Assembly: GCA_041611095.1 (NCBI GenBank)
Contig: JBFINP010000006.1
Span: 23,272-87,271 of the forward strand
Origin: UBA6912 sp041611095
GTDB taxonomy: Bacteria; Actinomycetota; Acidimicrobiia; Spongiisociales; UBA5794
Direction of reading: 5' to 3'
DNA length: 64,000 nucleotides
Shown: positions 40,763 through 49,449 of the stretch, one piece after another
Layout: every line of letters starts with the position of its first letter
How positions within the stretch are numbered: position 1 is the first letter of the stretch
Program-made: the position numbers and the translations under genes
The notes under the pieces: generated by a model
What the model saw: the letters and a program-made list of their open reading frames with translations, nothing else
Databases searched by the model: none
What the model was told of the DNA's origin: nothing

Positions 40763-41682
40763 TGCACAGGGCGTATCGCGGTCCGGAGGACGTCGGCGCC
40801 CTCCAGGCGTTCCAGGCCTCGGCGATCGAGCGCGCCGACCATCGCGGGTATCTCCACGTCGGGGATGTTGCCCACCGGATGTTCAACGGGCTGCGCAATG
40901 AGCCCAATCTGTCCGACCTCATGCGTCTATGGGAATCGGACGGGAGGATCATCGCCTGGGCGCTCGTGGAACCGAAGCATCCAGGCTTCGATGCCCAGGT
41001 CGACCCGGACGTCCGTCGAGAGCAACCCGAGCTGGAACGGGAGGTGCTCGAGTGGGCGCAGGCCAGAACCGTCGAGGTTCTCGACGAACAGGGGGCAGGG
41101 GCCGGGGAGATCCTCGCCGAGGTGTTCGACGCGGACGAGCACCGACGGCGGCACTTGCTGGAGATGGGCTGGTCTCCGGGGACCGAGATCTTCGTCCTGA
41201 CCCGCCGCTCGCTCCGGTCCGCACCTGAGCTGAAGCTCCCGCCGGGCTACACGATCCGGCAGGTGCGCGGAACCGACGAGGCCGAAGCCGTCGCCGCCGT
41301 CCACGCCGCATCCTTCGGCTCGGTGTGGCTTCCCGGCCAGTATCGCTCGGTCATGGAGTCGCCGGGCTACGACCCGGAGCGCGAACTGCTGGCGGTGGCG
41401 CCGGACGGGGAACTCGCCGGGTTCACGGTCCTCTGGTACGACGAGCGCAACGGGATCGGGCTGTTCGAGCCGGTAGGTGTCCACCAGGACCACCGGAGAC
41501 GTGGATTGGGCAGGGCGCTGCTGGCTGCGGGATGTGAGCAGATGCGTTCGGCCGGTCTCGCCACGGCCACCGTCATGTACGAGGAGGCCAATCCGGCGTC
41601 CGGGCCGTTGTACCTGGCGATGGGCTTCGAACCGGCGTGGCCGATCCGGGACTACCGCAAGGACATCACTCCCGGAAGTTGA
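40756..41682 (+). CDS. Two-domain GNAT acetyltransferase (mycothiol synthase-like)
   Basis: 308 aa with tandem GNAT folds. The N-terminal copy (RAYRGPEDVGALQAFQAS...) is degenerate. The C-terminal copy has the acetyl-CoA motif VHQDHRRRGLGRALLAAG near residue 245 and ends ASGPLYLAMGFEPAW. The tandem layout recalls MshD, the last step of mycothiol synthesis, but the identity is not shown. Start among ATG 40756, GTG 40759 and ATG 40762, all overlapping the HAD stop. Convergent overlap with yajQ is 17 bp. Confidence 0.72.
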   Translation: MVMHRAYRGPEDVGALQAFQASAIERADHRGYLHVGDVAHRMFNGLRNEPNLSDLMRLWESDGRIIAWALVEPKHPGFDAQVDPDVRREQPELEREVLEWAQARTVEVLDEQGAGAGEILAEVFDADEHRRRHLLEMGWSPGTEIFVLTRRSLRSAPELKLPPGYTIRQVRGTDEAEAVAAVHAASFGSVWLPGQYRSVMESPGYDPERELLAVAPDGELAGFTVLWYDERNGIGLFEPVGVHQDHRRRGLGRALLAAGCEQMRSAGLATATVMYEEANPASGPLYLAMGFEPAWPIRDYRKDITPGS

Positions 41683-42151
41683 CGTACTGCAGCGGGATCC
41701 TGTAGTCCAGCTCCTTGAGCGTTGCGATGACCTGCTGCAATTCGTCACGCTTCTTGCTCTGGACGCGGAGCTGACCTCCCTGGACCTGGGCCTGGACCTT
41801 GAGCTTCGTGTCCCTGATCACCTTGCCCAGCTCTTTCGCCGCATCTTGGGGGATGCCTTGGCGCAGCGCGAACTCGGTCCGGACTCGTCCACCGGCGGCC
41901 GGTTTCACGTCCCCGCCCTCGAGCACCTTCAGCGACACGCCACGTTTCACCAGCCGACCCTTGAGGACGTCGATGGCAGCGTCGAGGCGTCCCTCGGCGG
42001 CCGACTCGAGGGCGATCGACCCGTCGGACAGGTCGATCTTGGTGTCGGTCCCCTTGAAGTCGAACCGATTGACGATCTCGCGCATCGCCTGGTCGACGGC
42101 GTTGCGCACTTCTTGCATGTCGACTTGGGAGACCACATCGAAGCTCGGCAT
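41666..42151 (-). CDS. yajQ: YajQ-family nucleotide-binding protein
   Basis: 161 aa, the standard size. Start MPSFDVVSQVDMQEVRNAVDQ is diagnostic. The two-domain ferredoxin-like pattern NRFDFKGTDTKIDL...KELGKVIRDTKLKVQAQVQGGQLRV is complete. YajQ proteins bind c-di-GMP or nucleotides in some bacteria and act as regulators. The start lies 58 bp from the divergent Hpt-like gene. Confidence 0.93.
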   Translation of the reverse strand: MPSFDVVSQVDMQEVRNAVDQAMREIVNRFDFKGTDTKIDLSDGSIALESAAEGRLDAAIDVLKGRLVKRGVSLKVLEGGDVKPAAGGRVRTEFALRQGIPQDAAKELGKVIRDTKLKVQAQVQGGQLRVQSKKRDELQQVIATLKELDYRIPLQYVNFRE

Positions 42152-42209
42152 CGGCGGCAGGCTAGGCGAATCCGCCACGCCGGGCGCCGCGGCCCTACCG
42201 TGGCGGCCG

Positions 42210-42746
42210 ATGCAGCAGGATCTGCCCGTTCTCATCGGCGCCGGCGACATCGACGATCGGGTTGCCGCACTGGCGGTGGCGATCGACGAGGCGTATCGCG
42301 ACACCGAAATGCTGGTGCTGATCGGCGTGCTCAAGGGCTCGTTCATCTTCCTCGCCGATTTGTCGCGGCGGCTCCGCGTGCGTCACCGCGTCGAGTTCAT
42401 CGCCGTGACCAGCTACGGCGCCGCGCGGAGCGAGGATCCCGGAGCCGTGCGGCTCCTCATGGACGTTCGCCACGACATCACGGGCGAGGACGTGCTCGTG
42501 GTGGAGGACATCGTCGACACGGGGCACACGCTGAGCTACCTGCTCCGGATGCTCTCCGCACGCAATCCGCACACACTGCGAACGTGTGCGTTGCTCCACA
42601 AACCGGAGCGGACCGTCGCCGACGTCGCCATCGACTTCCTCGGATTCGCGATACCCGACGTGTGGGTGGTCGGGTACGGGCTCGACTACGCCGAGCAGCA
42701 CCGCACGCTGCCCGACATCTGCTCGTTGCCTCCCGAGCTGCGCTGA
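42210..42746 (+). CDS. hpt: Hypoxanthine phosphoribosyltransferase
   Basis: 178 aa. The PRPP-binding motif VLVVEDIVDTGHTL is intact near residues 94-107. An IGVLKGSFIFLADLSR loop and the C-terminal GYGLDYAEQHRTLPDI are typical of 6-oxopurine phosphoribosyltransferases. It salvages hypoxanthine or guanine to the nucleoside monophosphate. In many bacteria hpt lies next to tilS/ftsH; that linkage is absent here. Confidence 0.92.
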   Translation: MQQDLPVLIGAGDIDDRVAALAVAIDEAYRDTEMLVLIGVLKGSFIFLADLSRRLRVRHRVEFIAVTSYGAARSEDPGAVRLLMDVRHDITGEDVLVVEDIVDTGHTLSYLLRMLSARNPHTLRTCALLHKPERTVADVAIDFLGFAIPDVWVVGYGLDYAEQHRTLPDICSLPPELR

Positions 42747-42762
42747 CGGCCCGGGACGATCG

Positions 42763-43014
42763 TCAGCGACGCTCGGCGCGTGGGCGAGCCTCGTTGACCG
42801 TGAGGGGCCGGCCGCCGAAATCAGAGCCGTTGAGATCCGCGATGGCCTTGCGCCCCGCCTCGTCCGGCATCTCGACGAAGCCGAAGCCGCGAGAGCGGCC
42901 GGTGTCGCGGTCCATGATGACTGAGGCCGAATGCACCGGGCCGTACTCGGAGAACAGCTCTTCGAGGTCGACGTTGGTCGTCGAGAACGGGAGGTTGCCT
43001 ACGTAGATGTTCAC
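42763..43014 (-). CDS. Small RRM RNA-binding protein
   Basis: 83 aa from GTG 43014 (MNIYVGNLPFSTTNVDLEEL). RNP2 IYVGNL and RNP1 RSRGFGFVEM are perfect, giving a single RRM with a basic C-terminus (TVNEARPRAERR). Small stand-alone RRM proteins occur in cyanobacteria and many other bacteria, probably as RNA chaperones. An AAAGGCGAG site precedes the start. Tail-to-tail with the hpt gene, 17 bp apart. Confidence 0.88.
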   Translation of the reverse strand: MNIYVGNLPFSTTNVDLEELFSEYGPVHSASVIMDRDTGRSRGFGFVEMPDEAGRKAIADLNGSDFGGRPLTVNEARPRAERR

Positions 43015-43192
43015 GGCGTCGCTCGCCTTTCGTCCTTGGCCACACCCTTTGTGGCCGCCGCACTCGTGCCGGCTGTGCTCCTCCGCCATTCCGGTCCACA
43101 TGAGAGGGGGGTCTGGGCGAGTCGCCGCCTGAGCAGCACGGTCAGCTTAGCTGCCGCCTGTCGGGTCGCCGGTCCACGGGCGCGACGACGGC

Positions 43193-44185
43193 TCAGTCGC
43201 GGAAGGCGGGTCCCTTGGGGCCTCGCCGGACGACTGCCGCCCACACCGTGTCGTAATGGTCGCGGTCGAATGGCTCGATGTGGGGGAGGACGAACTCGTC
43301 CCACGACCGTCGCAACGGATCGTCGGCGTCGTTGTTCATCCGCAGCCCGGCTGGGATGCGCTCCAGCACCGCCCGCAGGCTGAGTGGTGTCTCGACCCTG
43401 GTCCGGGCGTCGGTCGAGGTGAACGACGCGTTCACCTCGACGGCGAGTTTGGCGATCGCCGTGACGTACTCGCTCTTGAGGGTCGGGTGGCGGCGCTCCA
43501 GCATCGACACCAGCTCGTCTCGGGCCGGAAACGACTTCTCCCAGATGAGCCACCGGTCGGCGAAGGCCTTGTTGAGTGTCTGGGTTCCCGCGTAGTCCCG
43601 CAGGTCGGTCGGGTTGAGCGTCCCGAAGATCCGTACGTCGGGTCGCAGGTGAATCATCTCGCCGGTCGGCAGCTCGAGGGCCCGGTGCCGGTCGAGGAGC
43701 CCGTGCAGGGCGAAGAGCGTCTCGGCGCCGGCCGCGTTGAGCTCCGAGAGGTTGACGAGGGCCGGGCCGCGCAAGGCCCGAGTGATGTCACCGTCCTCCC
43801 ACCGGCTCTCGGTCCCGCCCTTGCCGTCGCCGTGGAGCTTGACGGATCCGATCAGGGTGATGTCGCGCACCTCGCCGGTGAGGGGGATGCGGTAGTAGGG
43901 GAGCCGGAGAAGAGCGGCGAACTGCTCGAGGTCGTGGTCTTTGCCGGTGCCCATGTGACCGCGCAGCGCGAGATGGAGCGGCATGTCTTGGAGGTAGTGG
44001 CGCCGGACATTCTCGAGCTGAGCGAGCCGGTACAGCATCCCGAGGTCGACGTAGTACGGGTCGGGTTCCGGGACGTGCTGCATCCGAAGCTCTTGGTCGG
44101 GTAGGTCCTTCGGGATGTCGACGGTTTCGAGCTCGATCGGGGTGCCGTCACCAACCGGGTCCTTGAAGATCACCGTTTCCGACAT
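43193..44185 (-). CDS. MoxR/CobS-like AAA+ ATPase with degenerate nucleotide-binding motifs
   Basis: 330 aa from ATG 44185, after an AGGAGG site. AAA_5/CobS-like core: the Walker A position reads GHMGTGKDHDL (final Ser/Thr replaced by Asp), and the Walker B position reads GPALVNLSELNAAG (catalytic Asp missing, Glu kept). Sensor 1-like FGTLNPTDLRDYAG and arginine-finger-like FADRWLIWEK are present. These changes suggest altered ATP hydrolysis. It lies 49 bp downstream of the VWA gene. MoxR/VWA pairs act as chaperones that insert cofactors or assemble complexes, and CobS/CobT inserts cobalt. The partner here is unknown. Confidence 0.8.
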   Translation of the reverse strand: MSETVIFKDPVGDGTPIELETVDIPKDLPDQELRMQHVPEPDPYYVDLGMLYRLAQLENVRRHYLQDMPLHLALRGHMGTGKDHDLEQFAALLRLPYYRIPLTGEVRDITLIGSVKLHGDGKGGTESRWEDGDITRALRGPALVNLSELNAAGAETLFALHGLLDRHRALELPTGEMIHLRPDVRIFGTLNPTDLRDYAGTQTLNKAFADRWLIWEKSFPARDELVSMLERRHPTLKSEYVTAIAKLAVEVNASFTSTDARTRVETPLSLRAVLERIPAGLRMNNDADDPLRRSWDEFVLPHIEPFDRDHYDTVWAAVVRRGPKGPAFRD

Positions 44186-44234
44186 GCGGGAATCCTCCTG
44201 TGTTTCGTTGCGGAAGAGGGGAGAGCTGGGCGGA

Positions 44235-46481
44235 TCACGATGCCAGCTCCGCTCCATCCAGGCCGGGCGCCGTGACACCCATGCGCACGATTCGCTCCGG
44301 GTGGGACCACCAGCCGTGGCCGCCCATTGTCGCCAGCGTTCTATAGAGGGTCGAACGGACCCCTTCGACCATGGCGCGTGCCAGCTCGTCGGGCCGTTCG
44401 ACCACCTGATTGCGTGCGTAGGCGGCCTGCACCGTGGTGTCGCCGATTCCGATGCCGAGCACCACCGTTCCGGACTGCTCGATCGCCTCCACGGAGTCGG
44501 CGAGCGCCTGGACGGAGCCACGTGTCATGCCGTCGGCGAGCACTACCAGGATGCGGGTGGCGACATGGCGACCACCGAGGCGTCCGGCGGCGTAGGCGAG
44601 GTTGAACTCGTCGACGTTGGCGGCTTTGTCGAACATCGAGACCGGTGGTGCGCTCTCCGGGTCCTGACGGGCCCTCCGCCCCGCCTCACCTGGGCTTGCC
44701 GCAGTCCAGAACAGCCCTGCAATGAGATCGTCGGCGCCGCGCCACCGTCGGTCGAAGGGCTTGACGAGGTAGTGGTTCACGGTGCGCGTCAGCCGCTCGG
44801 CCGCACCACCCTGGGTGCGTCGTAGCGCACCCGTCGCCCGGTGACGCCGGTCGCTGAACGAGCGCTCAGAGTCGTCGGCGGCGGCGGCGAAGGCACGGTT
44901 GAACAGAGCGACTTCGAACTCGATCTGGAGCTCGTCGCACAGGTGGGCGAGCGTCCATGCCCCCAGCGTGGCGGCCGCGAGGGCCCAGGGGGTCTTCCGG
45001 CCCCCGGGCGCCGGTCGCGGCTGGAGCATGCTCGCCGATCCGTCCACGAGGACGCTGACGGCATAGGAGCGGCGCATCGGCAGGTCGCGACGCTCGAACA
45101 TCCGCTCGTAGAGGCCGGCGCCGAGCAACAGGGCAGCGTGCGGGGACAGATCGCCGGCGTCGTAGCCGCTGCGCAGGCCTCGGCGCTGGTTGGCGAGGAA
45201 CAACGGATACAGCTCTCCCGACACCCTCCGCTGGGCAACGGCCCAACGCATGGCGGCATCGTCGATGAGGGCCCGCCCGTCGCCGGCGAACTGGCCGAAC
45301 CGACTCGGGAACGACCCGACGACCAGCTTGCCGCCTTGCCCCGTCGGCAGGTAGACCGTCGGTGCTTCGCTGACGAGAACGACCTGCTCCGTCGCCGGAT
45401 CGCCGGCGTGCTCGGCCTCGCCCTTGCGTCCGGCCTCCGCACTCACCGACTGGGCCGCCTGTCGCGTCTGCTCATAGGACTCTCGGTCGCGCAGGGGAGG
45501 CGTGACCATGCGCACGGCGTCGACGGTCTCGGCAATAGCCGACGCATCGGCCTCGTCCCGGAGCTTGCGGGTCGCGGACGTGTCGACGCCGCCGGCGTCG
45601 GTGACGAGCTGGTGGAGACGCGCCACCTCGAGCAACTGGAGCGCAATGGTCCCGGTCTCCCAGGGCCCGTCGGCTTCCGGCAGCTCGTCGAGGAAGACCG
45701 TGGCGTCATCGAGGGCACCGGCCACGGCCGGGGCGACGCGGCGCTCCAGCTCCTTCCGCTCGAGGTAATCGCCGACGAGCAGGAAGCAGCTCAATGCAAA
45801 CTGGCCCAGCGCCCGTGCCTCGCGCATCGCATCGGGCACGGCCGCCCGGTAGAGATCGGCGAGCACAGACCTGGCGCCGCCGTATGCACCGAAGTGGATG
45901 CGCTCTTGGCGAGCATCCTCGATGCTCAGGAACAATGCTTCTGCGGATTCGCCTCCGGCTTCGTTCAAGGCGTCGAGGAGGGCGAACTCCTGGGCCGGCG
46001 AAGCGGCGGCCTCCGCCCCGGCCTCACCGTCGTCTTCCCTGATCGAGGCCGCCACCGCCGCCATGTCCTCGTCGTCGTCGAAGAGCGACAGCGGGCTGGT
46101 GATGGGCTCCTCGGGCGGAGGGACCGCTGCCGGGCGGCGATGGCGGACCCACTCGGCGGGAAGGGGGCGCCGCTCGTCGAGGTCGGTGGCGATCAAATGG
46201 ATGGCCTCGTGCAACGCCGACGTCAGTGCCACTTCGGTAGGAGTGACCGGTGCGTTCCGCGCATAGGCGGCTTGGAACGTGCCCGGATCCAGGACGATCT
46301 CACCGTCACCGGCGGCGGCCTGCGAGCCGAGCCGTACCCGCAGCTCCTCGTCGTCGGCGACGGCGCGCGCAAAGCGCGTGACAGCCGGCGCCACCCTCTG
46401 GTACCGGGCAACGACGGCCTCGATGGCGCGCTCGTCGGCGGGCAGGATGCCTGTGAGCACGGACTCGTTGCGACGACGCAT
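44235..46481 (-). CDS. VWA-domain protein, CobT-like partner of the AAA+ gene
   Basis: 748 aa from ATG 46481 (MRRRNESVLTGILPADER). The N-terminal ~470 residues are helical, with an EALFLSIEDARQERIHFG region. A C-terminal VWA domain has the MIDAS motif LVDGSASML (DxSxS), with later TRILVVLADGMTRG and GIGIGDTTVQAAYA. An acidic stretch (SPLSLFDDDEDM) lies near residue 130. The HEAIHLIATD element near residue 92 resembles a zinc-binding HExxH-like helix (H-E-A-I-H), noted without claiming protease activity. Co-transcribed with the AAA+ gene; together they resemble CobS/CobT or MoxR/VWA chaperones. Confidence 0.82.
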   Translation of the reverse strand: MRRRNESVLTGILPADERAIEAVVARYQRVAPAVTRFARAVADDEELRVRLGSQAAAGDGEIVLDPGTFQAAYARNAPVTPTEVALTSALHEAIHLIATDLDERRPLPAEWVRHRRPAAVPPPEEPITSPLSLFDDDEDMAAVAASIREDDGEAGAEAAASPAQEFALLDALNEAGGESAEALFLSIEDARQERIHFGAYGGARSVLADLYRAAVPDAMREARALGQFALSCFLLVGDYLERKELERRVAPAVAGALDDATVFLDELPEADGPWETGTIALQLLEVARLHQLVTDAGGVDTSATRKLRDEADASAIAETVDAVRMVTPPLRDRESYEQTRQAAQSVSAEAGRKGEAEHAGDPATEQVVLVSEAPTVYLPTGQGGKLVVGSFPSRFGQFAGDGRALIDDAAMRWAVAQRRVSGELYPLFLANQRRGLRSGYDAGDLSPHAALLLGAGLYERMFERRDLPMRRSYAVSVLVDGSASMLQPRPAPGGRKTPWALAAATLGAWTLAHLCDELQIEFEVALFNRAFAAAADDSERSFSDRRHRATGALRRTQGGAAERLTRTVNHYLVKPFDRRWRGADDLIAGLFWTAASPGEAGRRARQDPESAPPVSMFDKAANVDEFNLAYAAGRLGGRHVATRILVVLADGMTRGSVQALADSVEAIEQSGTVVLGIGIGDTTVQAAYARNQVVERPDELARAMVEGVRSTLYRTLATMGGHGWWSHPERIVRMGVTAPGLDGAELAS

Positions 46482-46548
46482 AACCGTCGATTGTCTCACA
46501 CGGGGCGGAATCGTGTTCCGGTTCACGGCCACTCCTACGCTGGTGTCC

Positions 46549-46971
46549 ATGGACGATCTGGAGCTGGCCGGAGGCCGAGTGATCCCGGCGGCCGAGCTCA
46601 CCGAACGATTCGACCCCAGTGGGGGGCCGGGTGGTCAGCACGCCAACCGATCGGCGACCCGAGTGGCGCTGTCGTGGGACCTCGGCGCCAGCGCCGTGTT
46701 CGAGGGCTCCGAGAGGGACCGGCTGCTGGCACGGCTCGCAACCCGCCTGCACGAGGGCGTGGTCACGGTGGAGGCCGGGGAGTCGCGCTCGCAGTGGCGC
46801 AACCGCCAGCTCGCCCGTCGCCGGCTCCGCGAGCTCGTCGAGGAGGCGCTCCGACCGGAAACCAAGCGCCGCCCCACCCGTCCGAGCCGCGCCGCCCGCC
46901 GGCGCCGTCTCGAGGAGAAGCGGCGGCGCAGCATCACCAAGCGCCTGCGCGGCAGGCCCGACATCGAATGA
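46549..46971 (+). CDS. arfB: ArfB (YaeJ)-like peptidyl-tRNA hydrolase for stalled ribosomes
   Basis: 140 aa. The GGQ motif of release factors is at 28-30 in FDPSGGPGGQHANRSATRV. The C-terminus is highly basic (KRRPTRPSRAARRRRLEEKRRRS) and would enter the mRNA channel of non-stop ribosomes. Length and architecture fit ArfB, which rescues stalled ribosomes. Divergent from the VWA gene. Confidence 0.9.
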   Translation: MDDLELAGGRVIPAAELTERFDPSGGPGGQHANRSATRVALSWDLGASAVFEGSERDRLLARLATRLHEGVVTVEAGESRSQWRNRQLARRRLRELVEEALRPETKRRPTRPSRAARRRRLEEKRRRSITKRLRGRPDIE

Positions 46972-46988
46972 CCGGCGCCGCGATCGCC

Positions 46989-47285
46989 TCAGGTGCCCGC
47001 GGCTTCGGTGAAGAAGTTCGGTGAAGAAGGCGGCCATTTGTCCGGCGAGCTCGCCGCCGAACACGTCGACGAATTGCAGACCGCTCGGCGCTCACGCCGT
47101 GCTCGTGGGGCGGGGCCAACGGCGTGGCGACGCCGTCGAAGGCCACGTCGTCTCGCCCTCCGGCCATCAGGATGGTCTCGTATCCGAGCTCGTCGAGATA
47201 GCGATGGGCGGCGGCGACATCGAGCGGCGAGTTGTCGATGTCCTTCTCGCCTGCGGATTGTCCTGTCGCCGGGAGTCATCCCACG
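46989..47285 (-). pseudogene. Decayed gene remnant with two frameshifts
   Basis: Three frames on the - strand join into one protein-like text: PATGQSAGEKDIDNSPLDV...ETILMAGGRDDVAFDGV, then after a +1 shift GLQFVDVFGGELAGQMAAFFTE. A perfect 13-bp tandem duplication (TTCGGTGAAGAAG twice on the + strand, 47004-47029) breaks the last frame; removing one copy would give MAAFFTEAAGT followed by TGA. There is no intact start in the first frame. The family is not recognised. Possibly a recently inactivated gene. Confidence 0.5.
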
Positions 47286-47319
47286 GACCTGAGCCACGCC
47301 GTGTCCTCGTGTCGCATCG

Positions 47320-47338
47320 AGTATACCATCGGTCGGTA
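47320..47338. promoter_or_regulatory. Operator-like palindrome overlapping a consensus -10 box
   Basis: TACCATCGGTCGGTA (47324-47338) has TACC...GGTA arms and one half close to the ACCGACC half-site of TetR-type operators. On the - strand TATACT (47325-47320) overlaps it and would serve the decayed gene. The local sequence is unusually AT-rich, with further TATA-like elements on the + strand toward the M16 peptidase gene. No regulator gene is nearby. Confidence 0.3.
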
Positions 47339-47414
47339 GTAATATGATCTCATACGACAGTATATGCTCAGGCCGGCCAGAGGCAAGCCGCCGGGCGACA
47401 CCTATCATCGCCCG

Positions 47415-48665
47415 ATGCACTACGACCTGACCACGCTGCCGAACGGCTTACGCGTGATCTCCGAAGACATGGCGTCCGCCCGATCGGTGGCCGTGGCCTG
47501 CTGGGTCGATACCGGCAGCCGGGATGAGCACGGCCCGGAGGCCGGGGCCAGCCACTTCCTCGAGCACCTGCTCTTCAAGGGCTCCGAGACGATGACGGCC
47601 CAACAGATCTCGGAGGCGTTCGACGCCGTGGGCGCCCGGAACAATGCGTTCACGTCGAAGGAGTACACGGCCTACTGGGCTCGCTTACGCGACGCCCACC
47701 TGCCGCTCGCCCTCGACATCCTCGCCGAGATGATCATGCGCCCGGCGTTCCGGCAGGAAGAGATCGATTCCGAGCGCCACGTCGTCCTCGAAGAGATCAA
47801 CATGAACGAGGACGATCCCAGCGACGTCGCCCACGAGCTGTTCGTCCGAGCGCTGTGGGCGGACCATCCGCTGGCGCCGCCGATCCTGGGCACGAGAGAG
47901 TCGATTCTGGCGATGACCCGCAAGTCCATCGCCGGCTACTGGGGCCGCCGGTACTCGCCTCGATCGGTCGTCGTGGCCGTTGCCGGCCGGGTTGATCACG
48001 AGGAGCTCGTCGCCTTCGTCGCCGAGCGCTTCGGTGCGTGGCAAGGCTCCGAGATCGAGCGGCCGCTGTCGACACCGCCGACGGTGAGCCAGGTCAACCT
48101 CCGGTCCAAGGACACGGAGCAGGCGCATCTCGTGTTCGGAACGACAGCGTTGCGCCGCGACGACGAGCGGCGTCACGCGTTCCTCGTCGCCGACCACATC
48201 CTCGGCGGCGGGATGTCGTCGCGGCTCTTCCGCGAGATCAGGGAGCAGCGGGGCCTGGCGTACTCGGTCCACAGCTTCCGGATGCCCTTCGCAGACACGG
48301 GTGCGTCGGCGATCTACGTCGGCACCACGCCGAACCAGGCGCCCCAGGTCCTCAAGCTGGTACGAGCCGAGCTCGACAAGATGATGGCCGACGGCCTGAC
48401 GGACGATGAGCTGGAGCGGGCCAAAGGACACGTCCAAGGCTCTCTGGCACTGTCCCTCGAGGATCCCAACAGCCGGATGACCCGGCTCGGCCGCAACGAG
48501 GTCACGGGCTCGGAGCACCTCTCGGTCGACGAGATCGTGGAGCGCATCGAGGCGGTGACCCCCGATTCGGTGCTCGACGTCGTGGGGGAGGCGTACGCCG
48601 GGCCCTACGTGCTTGGTGCCGTGGGGCCGTTCGAGCCGGGCGAGCTGGAACCCTACGTCGTATGA
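47415..48665 (+). CDS. M16-family zinc peptidase (mitochondrial processing peptidase-like)
   Basis: 416 aa from ATG 47415 (MHYDLTTLPNGLRVISED). The inverted zinc motif HFLEHLLFKG (H47-x-x-E50-H51) and the downstream Glu in ERHVVLEEINMNEDDP complete the M16 active site. The C-terminal inactive-type domain contains GGGMSSRLFREIREQRGLAYSV, the R/Y motif that completes the chamber. Secretion is not indicated. In many bacteria an M16B peptidase lies close to dapB or pnp; here dapB follows by 13 bp, probably as one operon. Confidence 0.9.
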   Translation: MHYDLTTLPNGLRVISEDMASARSVAVACWVDTGSRDEHGPEAGASHFLEHLLFKGSETMTAQQISEAFDAVGARNNAFTSKEYTAYWARLRDAHLPLALDILAEMIMRPAFRQEEIDSERHVVLEEINMNEDDPSDVAHELFVRALWADHPLAPPILGTRESILAMTRKSIAGYWGRRYSPRSVVVAVAGRVDHEELVAFVAERFGAWQGSEIERPLSTPPTVSQVNLRSKDTEQAHLVFGTTALRRDDERRHAFLVADHILGGGMSSRLFREIREQRGLAYSVHSFRMPFADTGASAIYVGTTPNQAPQVLKLVRAELDKMMADGLTDDELERAKGHVQGSLALSLEDPNSRMTRLGRNEVTGSEHLSVDEIVERIEAVTPDSVLDVVGEAYAGPYVLGAVGPFEPGELEPYVV

Positions 48666-48678
48666 GGTGCACGCTCCG

Positions 48679-49449
48679 ATGATCGAGGTCGCCGTCTCCG
48701 GGGCGGCGGGCCGCATGGGCAGCCTCGTGTGCGAGGCCGTCGATGCGGTCCCCGACATGAAGCTCGTGGCGGCGCACGACCCGGCCGGCGTGGGAGCCGA
48801 GCGGTGTGGGGTCCCGGTCACCGACGACGTGGAGGCTATCGCAGATGCAGATGTCGACGTCGTCGTCGAGTTCACCAACCCCGACGTCGTGCTCGACAAC
48901 CTCGCCCACTGGCACCGGCTCGGGGTTCATGCGGTCGTCGGAACGTCGGGCTTCGGCGCCGACCGTATCGAGCACGTTCGCGACATGTGGACGAGCGAAT
49001 CGAGTCGCTGCCTCATCGTGCCCAACTTCTCGATCGGGGCGGTGACGATGATGCGGCTCGCCGAGATCGCCGCTCCCCATTTCGCTGCCGCCGAGGTCAT
49101 CGAGCTCCACCACGACCGGAAGGCCGACGCTCCGAGCGGCACCGCGATCGCCACGGCCGAGCGGATCTCCGCCGCCGCTTCGCAGCATCGTGAGGTCGAT
49201 TCGCGCGAGCTGCTCCCGGGTGCGCGCGGCTCCTCGGTTGCAGGAGTCCCGGTGCATGCCGTGCGTCTCTCCGGCCTCGTCGCCCACCAGGAGGTGCTGC
49301 TCGGCAATCCCGGCGAATGGCTCACGATCCGTCACGACACGACGGATCGCACGGCGTTCATCCCCGGCGTGCTGCTCGGCATCCGCAGCGTTGCCGCTCT
49401 CGACGACCCGGTGACCGTCGGACTGGAGGGCATTCTTGGGCTGGGTTGA
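48679..49449 (+). CDS. dapB: 4-hydroxy-tetrahydrodipicolinate reductase
   Basis: 256 aa from ATG 48679, with GAGGTG upstream. NAD(P)-binding SGAAGRMGS at 8-16. The catalytic and substrate motif ELHHDRKADAPSGTAI contains the HH..K and DxPSGTA residues. It reduces the cyclic DapA product to tetrahydrodipicolinate for lysine and peptidoglycan. DapA is encoded at 52215, about 2.8 kb away, rather than adjacent. The 3' end contains the ribosome site of the TerC gene. Confidence 0.94.
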   Translation: MIEVAVSGAAGRMGSLVCEAVDAVPDMKLVAAHDPAGVGAERCGVPVTDDVEAIADADVDVVVEFTNPDVVLDNLAHWHRLGVHAVVGTSGFGADRIEHVRDMWTSESSRCLIVPNFSIGAVTMMRLAEIAAPHFAAAEVIELHHDRKADAPSGTAIATAERISAAASQHREVDSRELLPGARGSSVAGVPVHAVRLSGLVAHQEVLLGNPGEWLTIRHDTTDRTAFIPGVLLGIRSVAALDDPVTVGLEGILGLG

